From a virus: a stretch of DNA of 38,339 nucleotides. Under the pieces are notes generated by a model, which was given only the letters and a program-made list of their open reading frames with translations, was not told the origin of the DNA and ran no database searches. The stretch is taken from positions 1 to 38,339 of the IMG/VR virus record IMGVR_UViG_3300037549_000022; one strand, written 5' to 3'. Below, piece by piece: positions 30,913 to 38,339 of this stretch (positions within the stretch are counted from its first letter, which is position 1; every line of letters begins with the position of its first letter). The position numbers and the translations under genes were made by a program.

Positions 30913-31421
30913 TTATCTACCCCACATGCGCTTGTTTCTTCGTCGTTAATAGAATTAATAAAATTGTTATATTCTCTGTTAATCCTTCGCCTATCTCGAC
31001 TTTTTTTCTTCACTACGTCAGAATTTCTCACATAGTAATCTTTTGATCGCGCTATCTCCTTTTCAGGAGACGCGGCATATCTTTTTATATGCTTCTCTTT
31101 TGCGGATTGAGGGTTTTTCTTATTCCATTCCCGTTCGCGGGCGCGCGCTTTTTCAGGGTCAGATGCGCGTTTGACGTTGGCCCGGTGCCGGACCAATTGC
31201 CTATTTTTGTCCGTATATTTGCGCGTGCGCTCGCGCCCCTTTTCCGGGTCGCTTTCATATTTTGATTTAAGCTTTACCCGAGCGCATTCGGCGCAAGCGC
31301 CGTCGCTGGCGTATCGCTCAACCACATGCCCGTGTTTGCACGGGTTGCCAGTGAAATATCGCTTCGATCCAATCACCTTGGCCTCAGCGCGCGTCTTCGG
31401 AAGTTCCTGGCAATTTTCCAT
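30909..31421 (-). CDS. Zinc-finger basic protein related to HNH/endonuclease VII-like phage proteins
   Basis: A 170-residue protein from the ATG at 31421. Residues 20-50 (KRYFTGNPCKHGHVVERYAS, then DGACAECARVK) carry the C-x2-GH...C-x2-C zinc-binding signature seen at the N-terminus of many phage HNH/endonuclease-VII-type proteins. I do not see the HNH catalytic core. The rest is Lys/Arg/Asn-rich with repeating units around SDPEK/ARERE and KRYAASPEK. The 3' third is much more AT-rich than its neighbours, suggesting recent acquisition. Probably a DNA-binding or homing-type protein; enzymatic activity is doubtful. Confidence 0.7.
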   Translation of the reverse strand: MENCQELPKTRAEAKVIGSKRYFTGNPCKHGHVVERYASDGACAECARVKLKSKYESDPEKGRERTRKYTDKNRQLVRHRANVKRASDPEKARAREREWNKKNPQSAKEKHIKRYAASPEKEIARSKDYYVRNSDVVKKKSRDRRRINREYNNFINSINDEETSACGVDK

Positions 31422-31849
31422 CAGAATGGAGCCGTTCCTGTCGAGATTTGCTGACGCACGGATTCGCCATAGGCGAGCAGGAAGCTTTCGCAGACGCGCC
31501 GCAGTTCGGGCGCCTTTTGCGCGGCGTCGGCGACGGCCTTGAATTTGACGCCGTCCATGTCCTCCAGGTTGCGCACGCCGTTGGTCCAAAGCGCGCTCAG
31601 GAGGACTTCGGCAAACGCGTCGAACGTCTGCCGCGCCGCTTCGTCAATGGCCTTTTCTTCGTATCGGTCGAGATGCTTGGCCGCCATGTGATAAACGCTT
31701 TCAGCGAGAGGGAGGCAGTCGGGATTGTCGCAGATCCATCCGATGGGCAGGCCGACCTTTGAACAGACGCCGCGCGGGCCAGCGCGCCTGCCGCAGACGC
31801 AACAGGTGAATGGTTCGATGTCGCGTTTTTCGCCCAGGAGGATGGTCAT
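31421..31849 (-). CDS. DUF6511-like zinc-binding phage protein
   Basis: A 142-residue protein from the ATG at 31849. The N-terminus has paired cysteines (FTCCVCGRRAGPRGVCSKVG, then WICDNPDC) in the C-x2-C...W-x-C-x4-C arrangement of DUF6511 phage proteins, followed by a helical body (VKFKAVADAAQKAPELRRVC). It is ATGA-coupled to the small Cys-rich gene upstream and overlaps the zinc-finger gene start by one base. Role in the replication operon unknown. Confidence 0.65.
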   Translation of the reverse strand: MTILLGEKRDIEPFTCCVCGRRAGPRGVCSKVGLPIGWICDNPDCLPLAESVYHMAAKHLDRYEEKAIDEAARQTFDAFAEVLLSALWTNGVRNLEDMDGVKFKAVADAAQKAPELRRVCESFLLAYGESVRQQISTGTAPF

Positions 31850-32043
31850 GCGTCGGCCTTCCGACAGAAATCCTGGCAACGGAAACGCGAATCCGTCGTC
31901 TCGCCTTCGTTCGTTGATGCTGGATTTCCACACCGTCCGACGGTTGTTTCGACCTGCAGCCACGATTTGCAGGTTTCGCAGCAGTTCGGAGGCCAGCGAA
32001 GCCATGATGGAGCCGGCATTGCGTCTTGCTTTTGGTTGCTCAT
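31846..32043 (-). CDS. Small Cys-rich protein
   Basis: A 65-residue protein (MSNQKQDAMPAPSWLRWPPN...) with five cysteines: CCETC, CGN and FRCQDFC segments. The spacing C-x2-C...C...C-x3-C could bind one zinc or a metal cluster. The start overlaps the SF2 helicase stop (ATGA) and its stop overlaps the DUF6511 start (ATGA). Family unknown. The dense coupling supports translation. Confidence 0.6.
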   Translation of the reverse strand: MSNQKQDAMPAPSWLRWPPNCCETCKSWLQVETTVGRCGNPASTNEGETTDSRFRCQDFCRKADA

Positions 32044-33728
32044 TCCGTCGCCTCCCTCACGATTTGCAGCGCCACTGGCCGCGCGTTCAATTTGTCGTCA
32101 ATCTCGACGATCCGCCCGTCGGGGCGCCGCACGCGCCAGCCGCTCACGCGCCAATATTTCCCGTCGCGTTGGATCGTGATTGCGAGAATGTGCGCCTCGT
32201 CCGCCAACCGCGCGACGCCGTCGGCGACGCTGGCTGGCGCGGGCGTTCCGACGATGGACCGCCACCACTTCGCGGCCTTCGCGCCCGCAAAGCCAGGATG
32301 CTCGACGCAAATCCATTCCCGATATTCGGTGACGCCGACGTAATACTCGACGCGCATCGACGGAATGGAGCCGGGCTTTTCGTGCCGCGCGGCGTCGACG
32401 CTCGCGACCTGGAGCCAGCGGTTCACAATCTCGCGCGACATTACGGCGGCGTCGGTATCCGCGCGCGCATGGTGTTTTGGCTCTGCCGGGCGCTCCCACT
32501 CGTAGCCGCAGCCAGTGCACTCATAGACGCGGACAGAAACGAGCGTCTCGCAATGAGGGCAGGCTTTCGCCTTGACGGCGTCGACCTCGGTCCGGCCTCC
32601 GCCATCGCTCTTGACGCTACGCCCGCTGATATGGATTGCGTCAACCGGCCCGTGGCGCCGCACATTCTCAGCGAAGTCTAGAACGAGACAGTCGGCTTTG
32701 CCTTCGTTGAGGCGCGTCCCGCGTCCGAGCATTTGGACATAGAGCGAGGTCGAAAGCGTCGGGCGAAGCATGGCGATCAGGTCGCAGATCGGCGCATCGA
32801 AGCCCGTCGTCAGGACGTTCGCGTTCGTCAGGCATTTGATCCGGCCTTCGCGGAAGTCGCGAATGATCCGGTCGCGGTCGCCTTTCGTCGTCTCGCCTGT
32901 CACCATTTCGGCATGAATTCCGCGCGCCCGCAGCGCATCGCGCACGGCCTCGGCATGGGCGACGCCAGCGCAGAAGGCGAGCCAGGCGCGCCGATCCGCG
33001 CCCTTGGAGACAATTTCGTCGCACGCCGCCTGCGTCACGATGTCCTTGTTCACGGCAGCCTCCAACGCCCCCGCGACAAACTCGCCACCGGCGCGCTTGA
33101 CCTCCGAAACATCGATCACGGCGCCCGTGCGGCGACAGGTGAGCGGCGACAGATAACCATCGTCGACGCCGCGCCCGATGTCGTAGGAGTAGACCACATC
33201 GTCAAAAAGCGCGTCGCCGCCGTCGTCCAGCCGCCCAGAATCGAGCCGGTATGGCGTGGCCGTGAAGCCAGCGATGCGCAGGCCGGGCATGGCCAGCTTC
33301 ATCTTGTCGATGAGCTTGCGATATTGGCCGTTGCCGCTCTTGGGGATCAAGTGCGCTTCATCGACGATGATGACATGGCGCGGCCCGAGCGAATGCGCGT
33401 CCTCTTTGGCGACGGACTGGATCGAGGCGTAGAGTATCTGCGAACGCTTGTCGCGCCGGCCGAGACCCGCCGCATTGATCCCGACGGGCGCCTGCGGCCA
33501 TGAGCGCAAGAGCGCATTGGCGTTTTGTTGGACCAATTCCTTGACGTGCACCAGCATCAAAATACGGACGTCGGGATCGGCCTCGATCAGCCTGCGAACA
33601 AGCGTCGATATGACGATGCTTTTTCCGGTTCCCGTCGCCATGTCGCAGAGCGGGTTGCCGCCGCCGCCAGCCCAATAGTCGATGATCGAGGAGATTGCCT
33701 CCTCCTGGTAGGGGCGAAGATGCGTCAC
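32040..33728 (-). CDS. SF2 DEAD/DEAH-box helicase with zinc ribbon
   Basis: A 562-residue helicase. Motif I ATGTGKS (31-37), motif II DEAH (123-126), motif III TATP (156-159) and motif VI QMLGRGTR (332-339) are all present. A zinc ribbon follows (Cys390, 393, 404, 407 in CPHC...CTGC), then a C-terminal region of about 150 residues with mixed strands (EYREWICVEHPGFAGAKAAK). It resembles phage SSL2/UvsW-like helicases used in replication and recombination. It is ATGA-coupled to the methyltransferase gene. Confidence 0.88.
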   Translation of the reverse strand: MTHLRPYQEEAISSIIDYWAGGGGNPLCDMATGTGKSIVISTLVRRLIEADPDVRILMLVHVKELVQQNANALLRSWPQAPVGINAAGLGRRDKRSQILYASIQSVAKEDAHSLGPRHVIIVDEAHLIPKSGNGQYRKLIDKMKLAMPGLRIAGFTATPYRLDSGRLDDGGDALFDDVVYSYDIGRGVDDGYLSPLTCRRTGAVIDVSEVKRAGGEFVAGALEAAVNKDIVTQAACDEIVSKGADRRAWLAFCAGVAHAEAVRDALRARGIHAEMVTGETTKGDRDRIIRDFREGRIKCLTNANVLTTGFDAPICDLIAMLRPTLSTSLYVQMLGRGTRLNEGKADCLVLDFAENVRRHGPVDAIHISGRSVKSDGGGRTEVDAVKAKACPHCETLVSVRVYECTGCGYEWERPAEPKHHARADTDAAVMSREIVNRWLQVASVDAARHEKPGSIPSMRVEYYVGVTEYREWICVEHPGFAGAKAAKWWRSIVGTPAPASVADGVARLADEAHILAITIQRDGKYWRVSGWRVRRPDGRIVEIDDKLNARPVALQIVREATE

Positions 33729-34726
33729 GCCGCGCCCTCCTCGTCATTGGGGATAGGAGCAAACCCCGTCTGAATAATGCGCGGGTATCCTGGAGGTTGA
33801 ACGGTCAGTTCGGAAAGCAGATCATGCGCGGGTCCGAGTCGTTCGGCCTCTTCGAGATATTTGCAGGCCTGCCGAAAATAGGACGGCTTCAGCTCGGTGC
33901 CGATGAAGCGGCGGCCATTGCGAAGCGAGACATAGCCCTCCGATCCGACGCCCGTAAACGGAGAATAGACGACTTCGCCTGGGTTGGAATATTGGAGGAT
34001 AAGACGTTTCGTAATGTCGAGCGGCATCGGGCAAAGGTGCTTTTCGGCGTCCCCGCCCCGCGCAATCCTGACGTTCAGCGTGTCGGTTTCGTCAGTATCG
34101 GTCCAAAGGTCTTCGATCTGATAGGACGGTTGAGCCATGTCCTGCCACATTTCGAGCGGGAAATTCGCAGGGGAATGCAGCACGGGCGGCGTCTCCTCCA
34201 TGCCTTCGGCCCATTTGCGAAAGACGACGACATATTCTGGCAAGCCGCCGCCCGTCCGCGCGCCATCGGTGCGAAAATTCTTGTAAAGCAGCCGGTCGGA
34301 TTTTGTTTTTTGCATTTCACGAACGGGACAGCGCCAGATCGTGATGCGCCGATGATAGGTCCAGCCCTCTTCGATGTGCGTGCGAATGCAATCGCCCGTG
34401 AAGTCGCGGAGGCCACGGTCGCCCTTCTCGCTGGCGTTGGAATAATAGACCAAGTCCTTGACGTGAATCGCCGTCAGCCGCCCCGGCTTGGTGACGCGGA
34501 ACAGGTCGCGGACCAATGGCCGATAGGCGATCTGAAAAGCCGCGTCGCCCTCGACGTTTCCCATGTCGCGCTCGGATTCGGAATAGATGTAGAGCGAGGA
34601 AAACGGCGGCGAGTAGACGGAAAAATCGACGCTGTTCTCTGGCATCTTGGCCGTAAATTCGACGGTGTCGCAGTTGTAGGCGGAAAAGGATTTTCCATGT
34701 TTTTCGGCGAAAACTTCGGCGGTCAT
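33725..34726 (-). CDS. DNA methyltransferase, beta class, SPPF type (probable N4-cytosine)
   Basis: A 333-residue enzyme from the ATG at 34726. The catalytic motif IV is SPPF (39-42), typical of N4-cytosine MTases rather than the DPPY of N6-adenine enzymes. The SAM-binding motif FTGVGS (257-262) comes after it, followed by FIGTELKPSY with Glu278, so the order is that of the beta class. It should methylate phage DNA, probably to avoid restriction. It sits between two SF2 helicase genes, coupled to both by ATGA overlaps. Confidence 0.88.
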   Translation of the reverse strand: MTAEVFAEKHGKSFSAYNCDTVEFTAKMPENSVDFSVYSPPFSSLYIYSESERDMGNVEGDAAFQIAYRPLVRDLFRVTKPGRLTAIHVKDLVYYSNASEKGDRGLRDFTGDCIRTHIEEGWTYHRRITIWRCPVREMQKTKSDRLLYKNFRTDGARTGGGLPEYVVVFRKWAEGMEETPPVLHSPANFPLEMWQDMAQPSYQIEDLWTDTDETDTLNVRIARGGDAEKHLCPMPLDITKRLILQYSNPGEVVYSPFTGVGSEGYVSLRNGRRFIGTELKPSYFRQACKYLEEAERLGPAHDLLSELTVQPPGYPRIIQTGFAPIPNDEEGAA

Positions 34727-36141
34727 GAGCGCGCTCCAATAAGCCAAGCGGGCAGTGTGGCCGGCTTGTCGGGATGATAGGTTTCAAGGATTTGCCGCGA
34801 CTGGACGGCGCGAGCCATCGCCGCCGACATTTCGACCTTCATGCGACCGTGATCGGCGCCCTTGCGGTTGACGTTGGCGACGATTTCCGCCTCGGTGTCG
34901 GCAACGACGATATGAGCCGTGACGGGCCGCTTTTGCCCGAAGCGCCAGAAGCGGCGCACGGCCTGATAAAAAGCCTCGTAGGAATGCGACAGGCCGCAGA
35001 ATATCGTCACGTTGCAGTGTTGCCAGTTGAGGCCGAATCCCGCGATCTTCGGCTTGGTCAGGATGATGCGGACTTCGCCCTTGGAGAAACCGTCCAGCAG
35101 TTCCTCCTTCCGGTCTGGCGACATGGAGCCATGAACCTCGACGACACCCACCACGGCCTCGCGCACGGCATCGGCCTCGTAATCGGTATCAACCCAAATG
35201 CAGATCGGCGTCCCGTCGGGATAGCCGGAGACGATCTCCGCGACCTTGGCGGCGCGCGCCTTGGCCGTCAGCCGCTTCTCGCCATGAATTGCCGTCGCGG
35301 ATCGGTCAGGGATGCGGAACAATCGGAATTGCCCATCGTGCTTTTCTTCGCCGGCGCCGACGCTGCGATCCGCCGCGATGATATGGCGCTCGATCTTTAA
35401 TTCCGGCAAAACGAACCCGTCGTCGGAAAAGCCCAGATCGGATGGCTTGGAGACGCACCGCGCCCATGAGGCAACCCAATCCCAGAACGGGCGCACGGCA
35501 GGTTTCTTGAGCCGGTAGACGCCCGCGTTAGCCTGGTCGGCGATGAAAAACCGTGACAGCATTTCCGACGACGGCATGACGCCGAGGAAAGACGAGTGCT
35601 GTCCAAGCTCCGTGTGATCGTTGGGCGCGGGCGTGGCAGATCCTGCGAGGCGAAAGCGCGTCTGCGAAAAGGTATCGATCAGCTTGCGCGTCGTGACGCC
35701 CGTAAACGATTTCAGGATTGAGCTTTCGTCCAGGATGACGCCGGCATAGTCGTGCGGATCGAACCGGTCTAGGCGCTCGTAATTAGTGATAACGATGCGC
35801 GGCGTTTCGGGCGGCGCGCCAAAGCGCGATATTTTCGCGTCGATGCCCATGCGATCGGCTTCGCGCACATGCTGCGCAGAGACCGCCAGCGGCGCCAGCA
35901 TCAGGACGGGCTTGTTTTCCGCCTCGACGACGCAGCGCCCCCATTCCAGCATCATCGCGGTTTTGCCGAGGCCAGTGTCATAAAAAAGCGCATCGCGCCC
36001 GCCGCGAAGGGCAAACTCGACGCCGTGCCGCTGATGATCGAACAGCGTCGAGTTGAGTTCGGGTGTGTGCGTCAGGCCATGCAGTAGGGCTTGCGGACGC
36101 TTGGAGGCGCATGCCGCGCGGTAAGCGGTCAGGTCGCTCAT
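34723..36141 (-). CDS. SNF2-type SF2 helicase
   Basis: A 472-residue helicase of the phage SNF2-like family. Motif I DTGLGKT (55-61), motif II DESS (138-141), motif III SATP (168-171), and the C-terminal motif VI region QAVRRFWRFGQK (393-404) are all visible. Such proteins translocate on double-stranded DNA in phage replication or recombination. The start is ATGA-coupled to the 59-residue ORF, and the stop is coupled to the methyltransferase. Confidence 0.9.
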   Translation of the reverse strand: MSDLTAYRAACASKRPQALLHGLTHTPELNSTLFDHQRHGVEFALRGGRDALFYDTGLGKTAMMLEWGRCVVEAENKPVLMLAPLAVSAQHVREADRMGIDAKISRFGAPPETPRIVITNYERLDRFDPHDYAGVILDESSILKSFTGVTTRKLIDTFSQTRFRLAGSATPAPNDHTELGQHSSFLGVMPSSEMLSRFFIADQANAGVYRLKKPAVRPFWDWVASWARCVSKPSDLGFSDDGFVLPELKIERHIIAADRSVGAGEEKHDGQFRLFRIPDRSATAIHGEKRLTAKARAAKVAEIVSGYPDGTPICIWVDTDYEADAVREAVVGVVEVHGSMSPDRKEELLDGFSKGEVRIILTKPKIAGFGLNWQHCNVTIFCGLSHSYEAFYQAVRRFWRFGQKRPVTAHIVVADTEAEIVANVNRKGADHGRMKVEMSAAMARAVQSRQILETYHPDKPATLPAWLIGARS

Positions 36142-36317
36142 GCCGACTTCCTTTCGAGCCAGCGCACGCGCGGAAGCGAAACGACGGCGGTTATTCCCGG
36201 CCCAATGCCGACAGAGATGGACCGATCGAACACCTCACGCGTGACGGCCTCGATCTTGAAATCCGGGCGCGTCTCAAATGTCTTGCCGCGCTCGGCGGAA
36301 ACCTTGGCGTCATTCAT
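36138..36317 (-). CDS. Small hypothetical protein between nuclease and SNF2 helicase
   Basis: A 59-residue ORF starting MNDAKVSAERGKTFETRPDF and ending WLERKSA. The ATG at 36317 overlaps the nuclease stop (ATGA), and its stop overlaps the SNF2 helicase start. It has a beta-like middle (SISVGIGPGITAVVSLP) and basic ends. Family unknown. The double coupling in a tightly packed operon supports that it is translated. Confidence 0.6.
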   Translation of the reverse strand: MNDAKVSAERGKTFETRPDFKIEAVTREVFDRSISVGIGPGITAVVSLPRVRWLERKSA

Positions 36318-37261
36318 GGCCGCAATCCCTCTTTGCTGTCGACGCCATCGGTCCAGAGCCTGCCGCCAACTACAAGGCGATAGGTTACGGTCGCGGCGTC
36401 TTCGTCGGCGTCGATCTGTTCGCCGGGCACGATGTCGGGAAGGAACAAGTGCGCAGGACAGGCCGCCTTCTGTTGCTCAAGCGTCAGCTCGGCGCCCGTC
36501 GATCCGCAGCGCCAGCGGCCTTCGCCCGTCAGCGTGACGTGCAGGCATGTCCGGCAGTTGACGCGGGGGAAATCATCATAGCGGCAGACGCGCTCGTGCT
36601 TGCACCACTTGCAGGCGTAGCTTTCGATCTTGGCCGGCGGCCGATCCGACCATGCGATGCGTTCGGCCTTGAGTTCCAGGCAGATGACGGCTTGCGGATC
36701 GATCTTGACGCGCTCGGTCTCGACTTCATCGGTGTTCTTGTTCACGGCCATGAACAGCGTGCGATCGATCCCATGCGCGGACATTCCGATCTGGACTTGC
36801 GCCCAATAAGTAGAGCTGAATTTTTCCAGGCCGAGCTTGCGCCATTTGGTGAAATTGGCATCGGACATCGTCTTGCATTCGACGATGTGCAGAGCCTTCG
36901 CGGCGCCAGGGATGCCCTTTGCCTTGGCGTCGAGCTTGGAGACGACGACGCCGTTGACGAAGGTCGCCTCCCATTGCTGGCGCGTGTTCGGATCTAGCGA
37001 GGCAACAGCGCAGCCGATGGCGCGCAGATCGTCCAGCATTCGGACTTCTTCGCGATGGCCGGTCTGGAAAAGCCGCAGCTTGCGGCCTTCGATTTTCTCA
37101 TGAGGCGAGACCCATCGGAAGTCGTACCAGATCGCCCGGTCGCACTCCTTGCCGATGGACGAGGCGCCAATGCGCGCACTGTCTCGCGGCGTCTCGCTGG
37201 CCTCGTAGTGACGCTCAATCGCGAGCGCCACGGGGGATTTTATGGCTTCGATCTTTGCCAT
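36314..37261 (-). CDS. PD-(D/E)XK nuclease, Cas4/RecB-like
   Basis: A 315-residue nuclease from the ATG at 37261 (a GTG at 37267 is possible). Residues 35-50 (SSIGKECDRAIWYDFRW) begin like Cas4/RecB proteins. The active site fits Asp111 (SKLDAK), Glu128-x-Lys130 (VECKT) and Gln155 (YWAQVQIG). A cysteine-rich C-terminal part (Cys215, 218, 224, 234, 237, 250) may bind an Fe-S cluster or zinc, as in Cas4. It probably resects DNA ends in phage recombination together with the operon's helicases. Confidence 0.83.
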   Translation of the reverse strand: MAKIEAIKSPVALAIERHYEASETPRDSARIGASSIGKECDRAIWYDFRWVSPHEKIEGRKLRLFQTGHREEVRMLDDLRAIGCAVASLDPNTRQQWEATFVNGVVVSKLDAKAKGIPGAAKALHIVECKTMSDANFTKWRKLGLEKFSSTYWAQVQIGMSAHGIDRTLFMAVNKNTDEVETERVKIDPQAVICLELKAERIAWSDRPPAKIESYACKWCKHERVCRYDDFPRVNCRTCLHVTLTGEGRWRCGSTGAELTLEQQKAACPAHLFLPDIVPGEQIDADEDAATVTYRLVVGGRLWTDGVDSKEGLRP

Positions 37262-37263
37262 AG

Positions 37264-38034
37264 TCACAAGCTCCGCGAAGTTTCGGAGGTGACGCCGTCG
37301 GGGAGCTTGCCTTTGGCCTTGCGGTAATCGCGCGCCGCCGTCTTGATGGCGTCGGCGATCTTTTCGGGCAGAATGCCGCCGCGCTCTTTGAGAATGGCTT
37401 TGATCGCCTTGGCCGCATCCTCGATTATCAATTCTTCGGTCGTGCGGCGCGAAAGCGCGCGGCCAAAGCCGCCGACGATCTTGACGGCGGAATCGCGCTC
37501 GGCAATTTCCGCCGCGCGTTGCGCGCGCTCCATTTCGGCGAAAGCCGCGTCGGCCTCCAATGTCGCCGCTCCGACATCGGTAAACTCTCCAACTTCGGCG
37601 CCCTCTTTGGCCTCGGTCTCGCGCGCCTCGGCTTCGCGCGCCAGCCGTTCCTTTTCCGCCAGCGCCTCTTGAGCGGCGCGCGCCTCGGCGGCCCGGCGCT
37701 TTTCCTCGGCGTCAATGAACCGATCCAGCCGCGCCTTGACTTCGTTCAGGAGCTTCTCGAGCGGCTCGCGCGCCTCGCGAAACTCGGCGTTGATCCCCTT
37801 CACCTTTTCGTTGAGGGGGCGAACGATCCCGTCGCGGGTTTTTTCGAGTTCGTCCAGCGACGCCTTGGCGCGATCGATGAACAGCTTGGCCTCTTTGGCT
37901 TCCTCCAGCGTTTGAACAACGGGCCGGTTTTTCAAATATTCGGCCAGCGCGTCGAAAGTGATTTTTGCCATGTCGATTGGCGAGGGCGGATTATTGGCGC
38001 CGGCGATGGCGCGCGGGTTTTCAAGAGCGGTCAT
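37264..38034 (-). CDS. Coiled-coil recombination-accessory protein
   Basis: A 256-residue protein. Residues about 40-190 are a long, highly charged coiled coil (RAKASLDELEKTRDGIVRPL; AEEKRRAAEARAAQEALAEK), flanked by a folded N-terminal helix bundle and a C-terminal helical domain (LIIEDAAKAIKAILKERGGI). The style resembles phage proteins encoded next to recombination nucleases, such as Gp157- or DUF1351-like ones, but I cannot assign a family. The gene ends in GTGA overlap with the nuclease; 90 nt with two hairpins separate it from the gene upstream. Confidence 0.68.
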   Translation of the reverse strand: MTALENPRAIAGANNPPSPIDMAKITFDALAEYLKNRPVVQTLEEAKEAKLFIDRAKASLDELEKTRDGIVRPLNEKVKGINAEFREAREPLEKLLNEVKARLDRFIDAEEKRRAAEARAAQEALAEKERLAREAEARETEAKEGAEVGEFTDVGAATLEADAAFAEMERAQRAAEIAERDSAVKIVGGFGRALSRRTTEELIIEDAAKAIKAILKERGGILPEKIADAIKTAARDYRKAKGKLPDGVTSETSRSL

Positions 38035-38054
38035 TTTGGCAAGCCTGTAGCGTT

Positions 38055-38109
38055 CGCGGAAACGATGTTCCGCGTTGGTTTCGGGAGATGGCCGGGCGGG
38101 AGCCCGGCC
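38055..38109. repeat. Two perfect hairpins in the intergenic gap
   Basis: The 90-nt gap holds CGCGGAA (38055-38061) with TTCCGCG (38068-38074), and an 8-bp stem GGCCGGGC (38090-38097) with GCCCGGCC (38102-38109) around a 4-nt loop. Neither is followed by a T-run on the minus strand. They may serve RNA processing, transcript stability, or partial attenuation between the two leftward genes. Confidence 0.55.
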
Positions 38110-38124
38110 TATGGTTTCAGAGGA

Positions 38125-38339
38125 TCAGCGGCGCCAGGGCATCGCGCCACCGCTGGCGGCCTTGGCCGGCGCGGGCGCTGGCGCATCCTGCCGGGCGGGC
38201 GCGTGACGCGGAGCGGGCGCGCTGGCGTGGTAAGGCGCCCAACTCTTGACGATATTCTTCGGAAGATATCGTCCGGCCTTATCAACTTCGATGGCGACAG
38301 AGCAAATGATCGGGATACCGTGCAGGTCGTCCGTGTTCT
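38125..38339 (-). CDS. Partial phage protein, C-terminal end
   Basis: The last 70 codons of a leftward gene that begins beyond the window. The readable part (LHGIPIICSVAIEVDKAGRY, then LPKNIVKSW) looks like the final strands of a folded domain, followed by an Ala/Pro-rich linker and a terminal MPWRR. This resembles the C-terminal part of phage single-strand-binding or DUF669-like replication accessory proteins, in front of recombination genes, but the evidence is thin. Confidence 0.55.
   Translation of the reverse strand, partial: NTDDLHGIPIICSVAIEVDKAGRYLPKNIVKSWAPYHASAPAPRHAPARQDAPAPAPAKAASGGAMPWRR

Noticed and set aside
33695-34777. 360-codon plus-strand ORF
   Set aside because: Antisense to the SPPF methyltransferase gene; no independent support.
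1-38339. Phage repressor/immunity region and lysogeny switch
   Set aside because: No cI/cro-like divergent pair is visible in the window; it probably lies beyond the ends, between the two divergent early operons.

Overview
The window is part of the genome of a temperate, siphovirus-type tailed phage. The host is most likely an alphaproteobacterium, probably of the Hyphomicrobiales. The evidence is GC-rich DNA, a GTA-like terminase/holin/tail-chaperone set, a GH108 endolysin, and an attachment site matching the 3' half of a threonine tRNA. It looks like phage DNA that is not integrated, or a circularly permuted phage contig: the tRNA fragment has phage genes on both sides, where an integrated prophage would show host DNA beyond the integrase end. 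Both window ends cut through genes. The immunity region expected between the divergent early operons is not inside.

Layout. (1) 1-3920, plus strand: an early/lysogeny operon of small ATGA-coupled genes, a C5-cytosine DNA methyltransferase with a long second reading frame inside it (1409-2401), an excisionase-like HTH protein, a tyrosine integrase and a coiled-coil protein. (2) 3921-4186, non-coding: attP (tRNA-Thr(GGT) 3' half), an inverted-repeat cluster, and a terminator for leftward transcription. (3) 4187-27487, minus strand: the late operon, read right to left. Its order is small ORF, TerS, TerL, portal, an HTH protein, MuF-like head protein, small membrane protein, prohead protease, HK97 capsid, small head proteins, connectors, a secreted fibre-like cassette, tail completion and terminator proteins, major tail protein, tail chaperones, tape measure, tail tip and hub proteins, tailspike, GH108 endolysin, GTA-type 3TM holin and a second membrane protein. 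A three-gene plus-strand moron (11018-11535) interrupts it. (4) 27488-28542: the late control region, with a NusG/RfaH-like antiterminator gene flanked by direct-repeat, operator-like DNA. (5) 28543-38339, minus strand: a tightly coupled replication/recombination operon. It holds PrimPol-helicase, a zinc-finger basic protein, Cys-rich proteins, an SF2 helicase, an SPPF-type DNA methyltransferase, an SNF2-type helicase, a Cas4/RecB-like nuclease, a coiled-coil protein and a truncated gene at the edge.

How it fits together. The leftward early operon ends at an intrinsic terminator at about 28478-28503. The NusG-like gene just beyond it appears to have its own promoter among GTATG-core repeats. 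Its product is well placed to modify RNA polymerase for the roughly 23-kb late operon. Integrase and excisionase next to attP handle lysogeny. Two methyltransferases of different classes suggest protection of phage DNA from host restriction.

The most unusual features are the two overlapping reading frames of the methyltransferase locus, both carrying recognisable family signatures; a Sec-signal-bearing fibre-like protein inside the head-tail connector genes; the plus-strand moron with a duplicated translation-initiation block; and the repeat-rich switch around the NusG-like gene. No stretch longer than about 300 bases lacks a gene.
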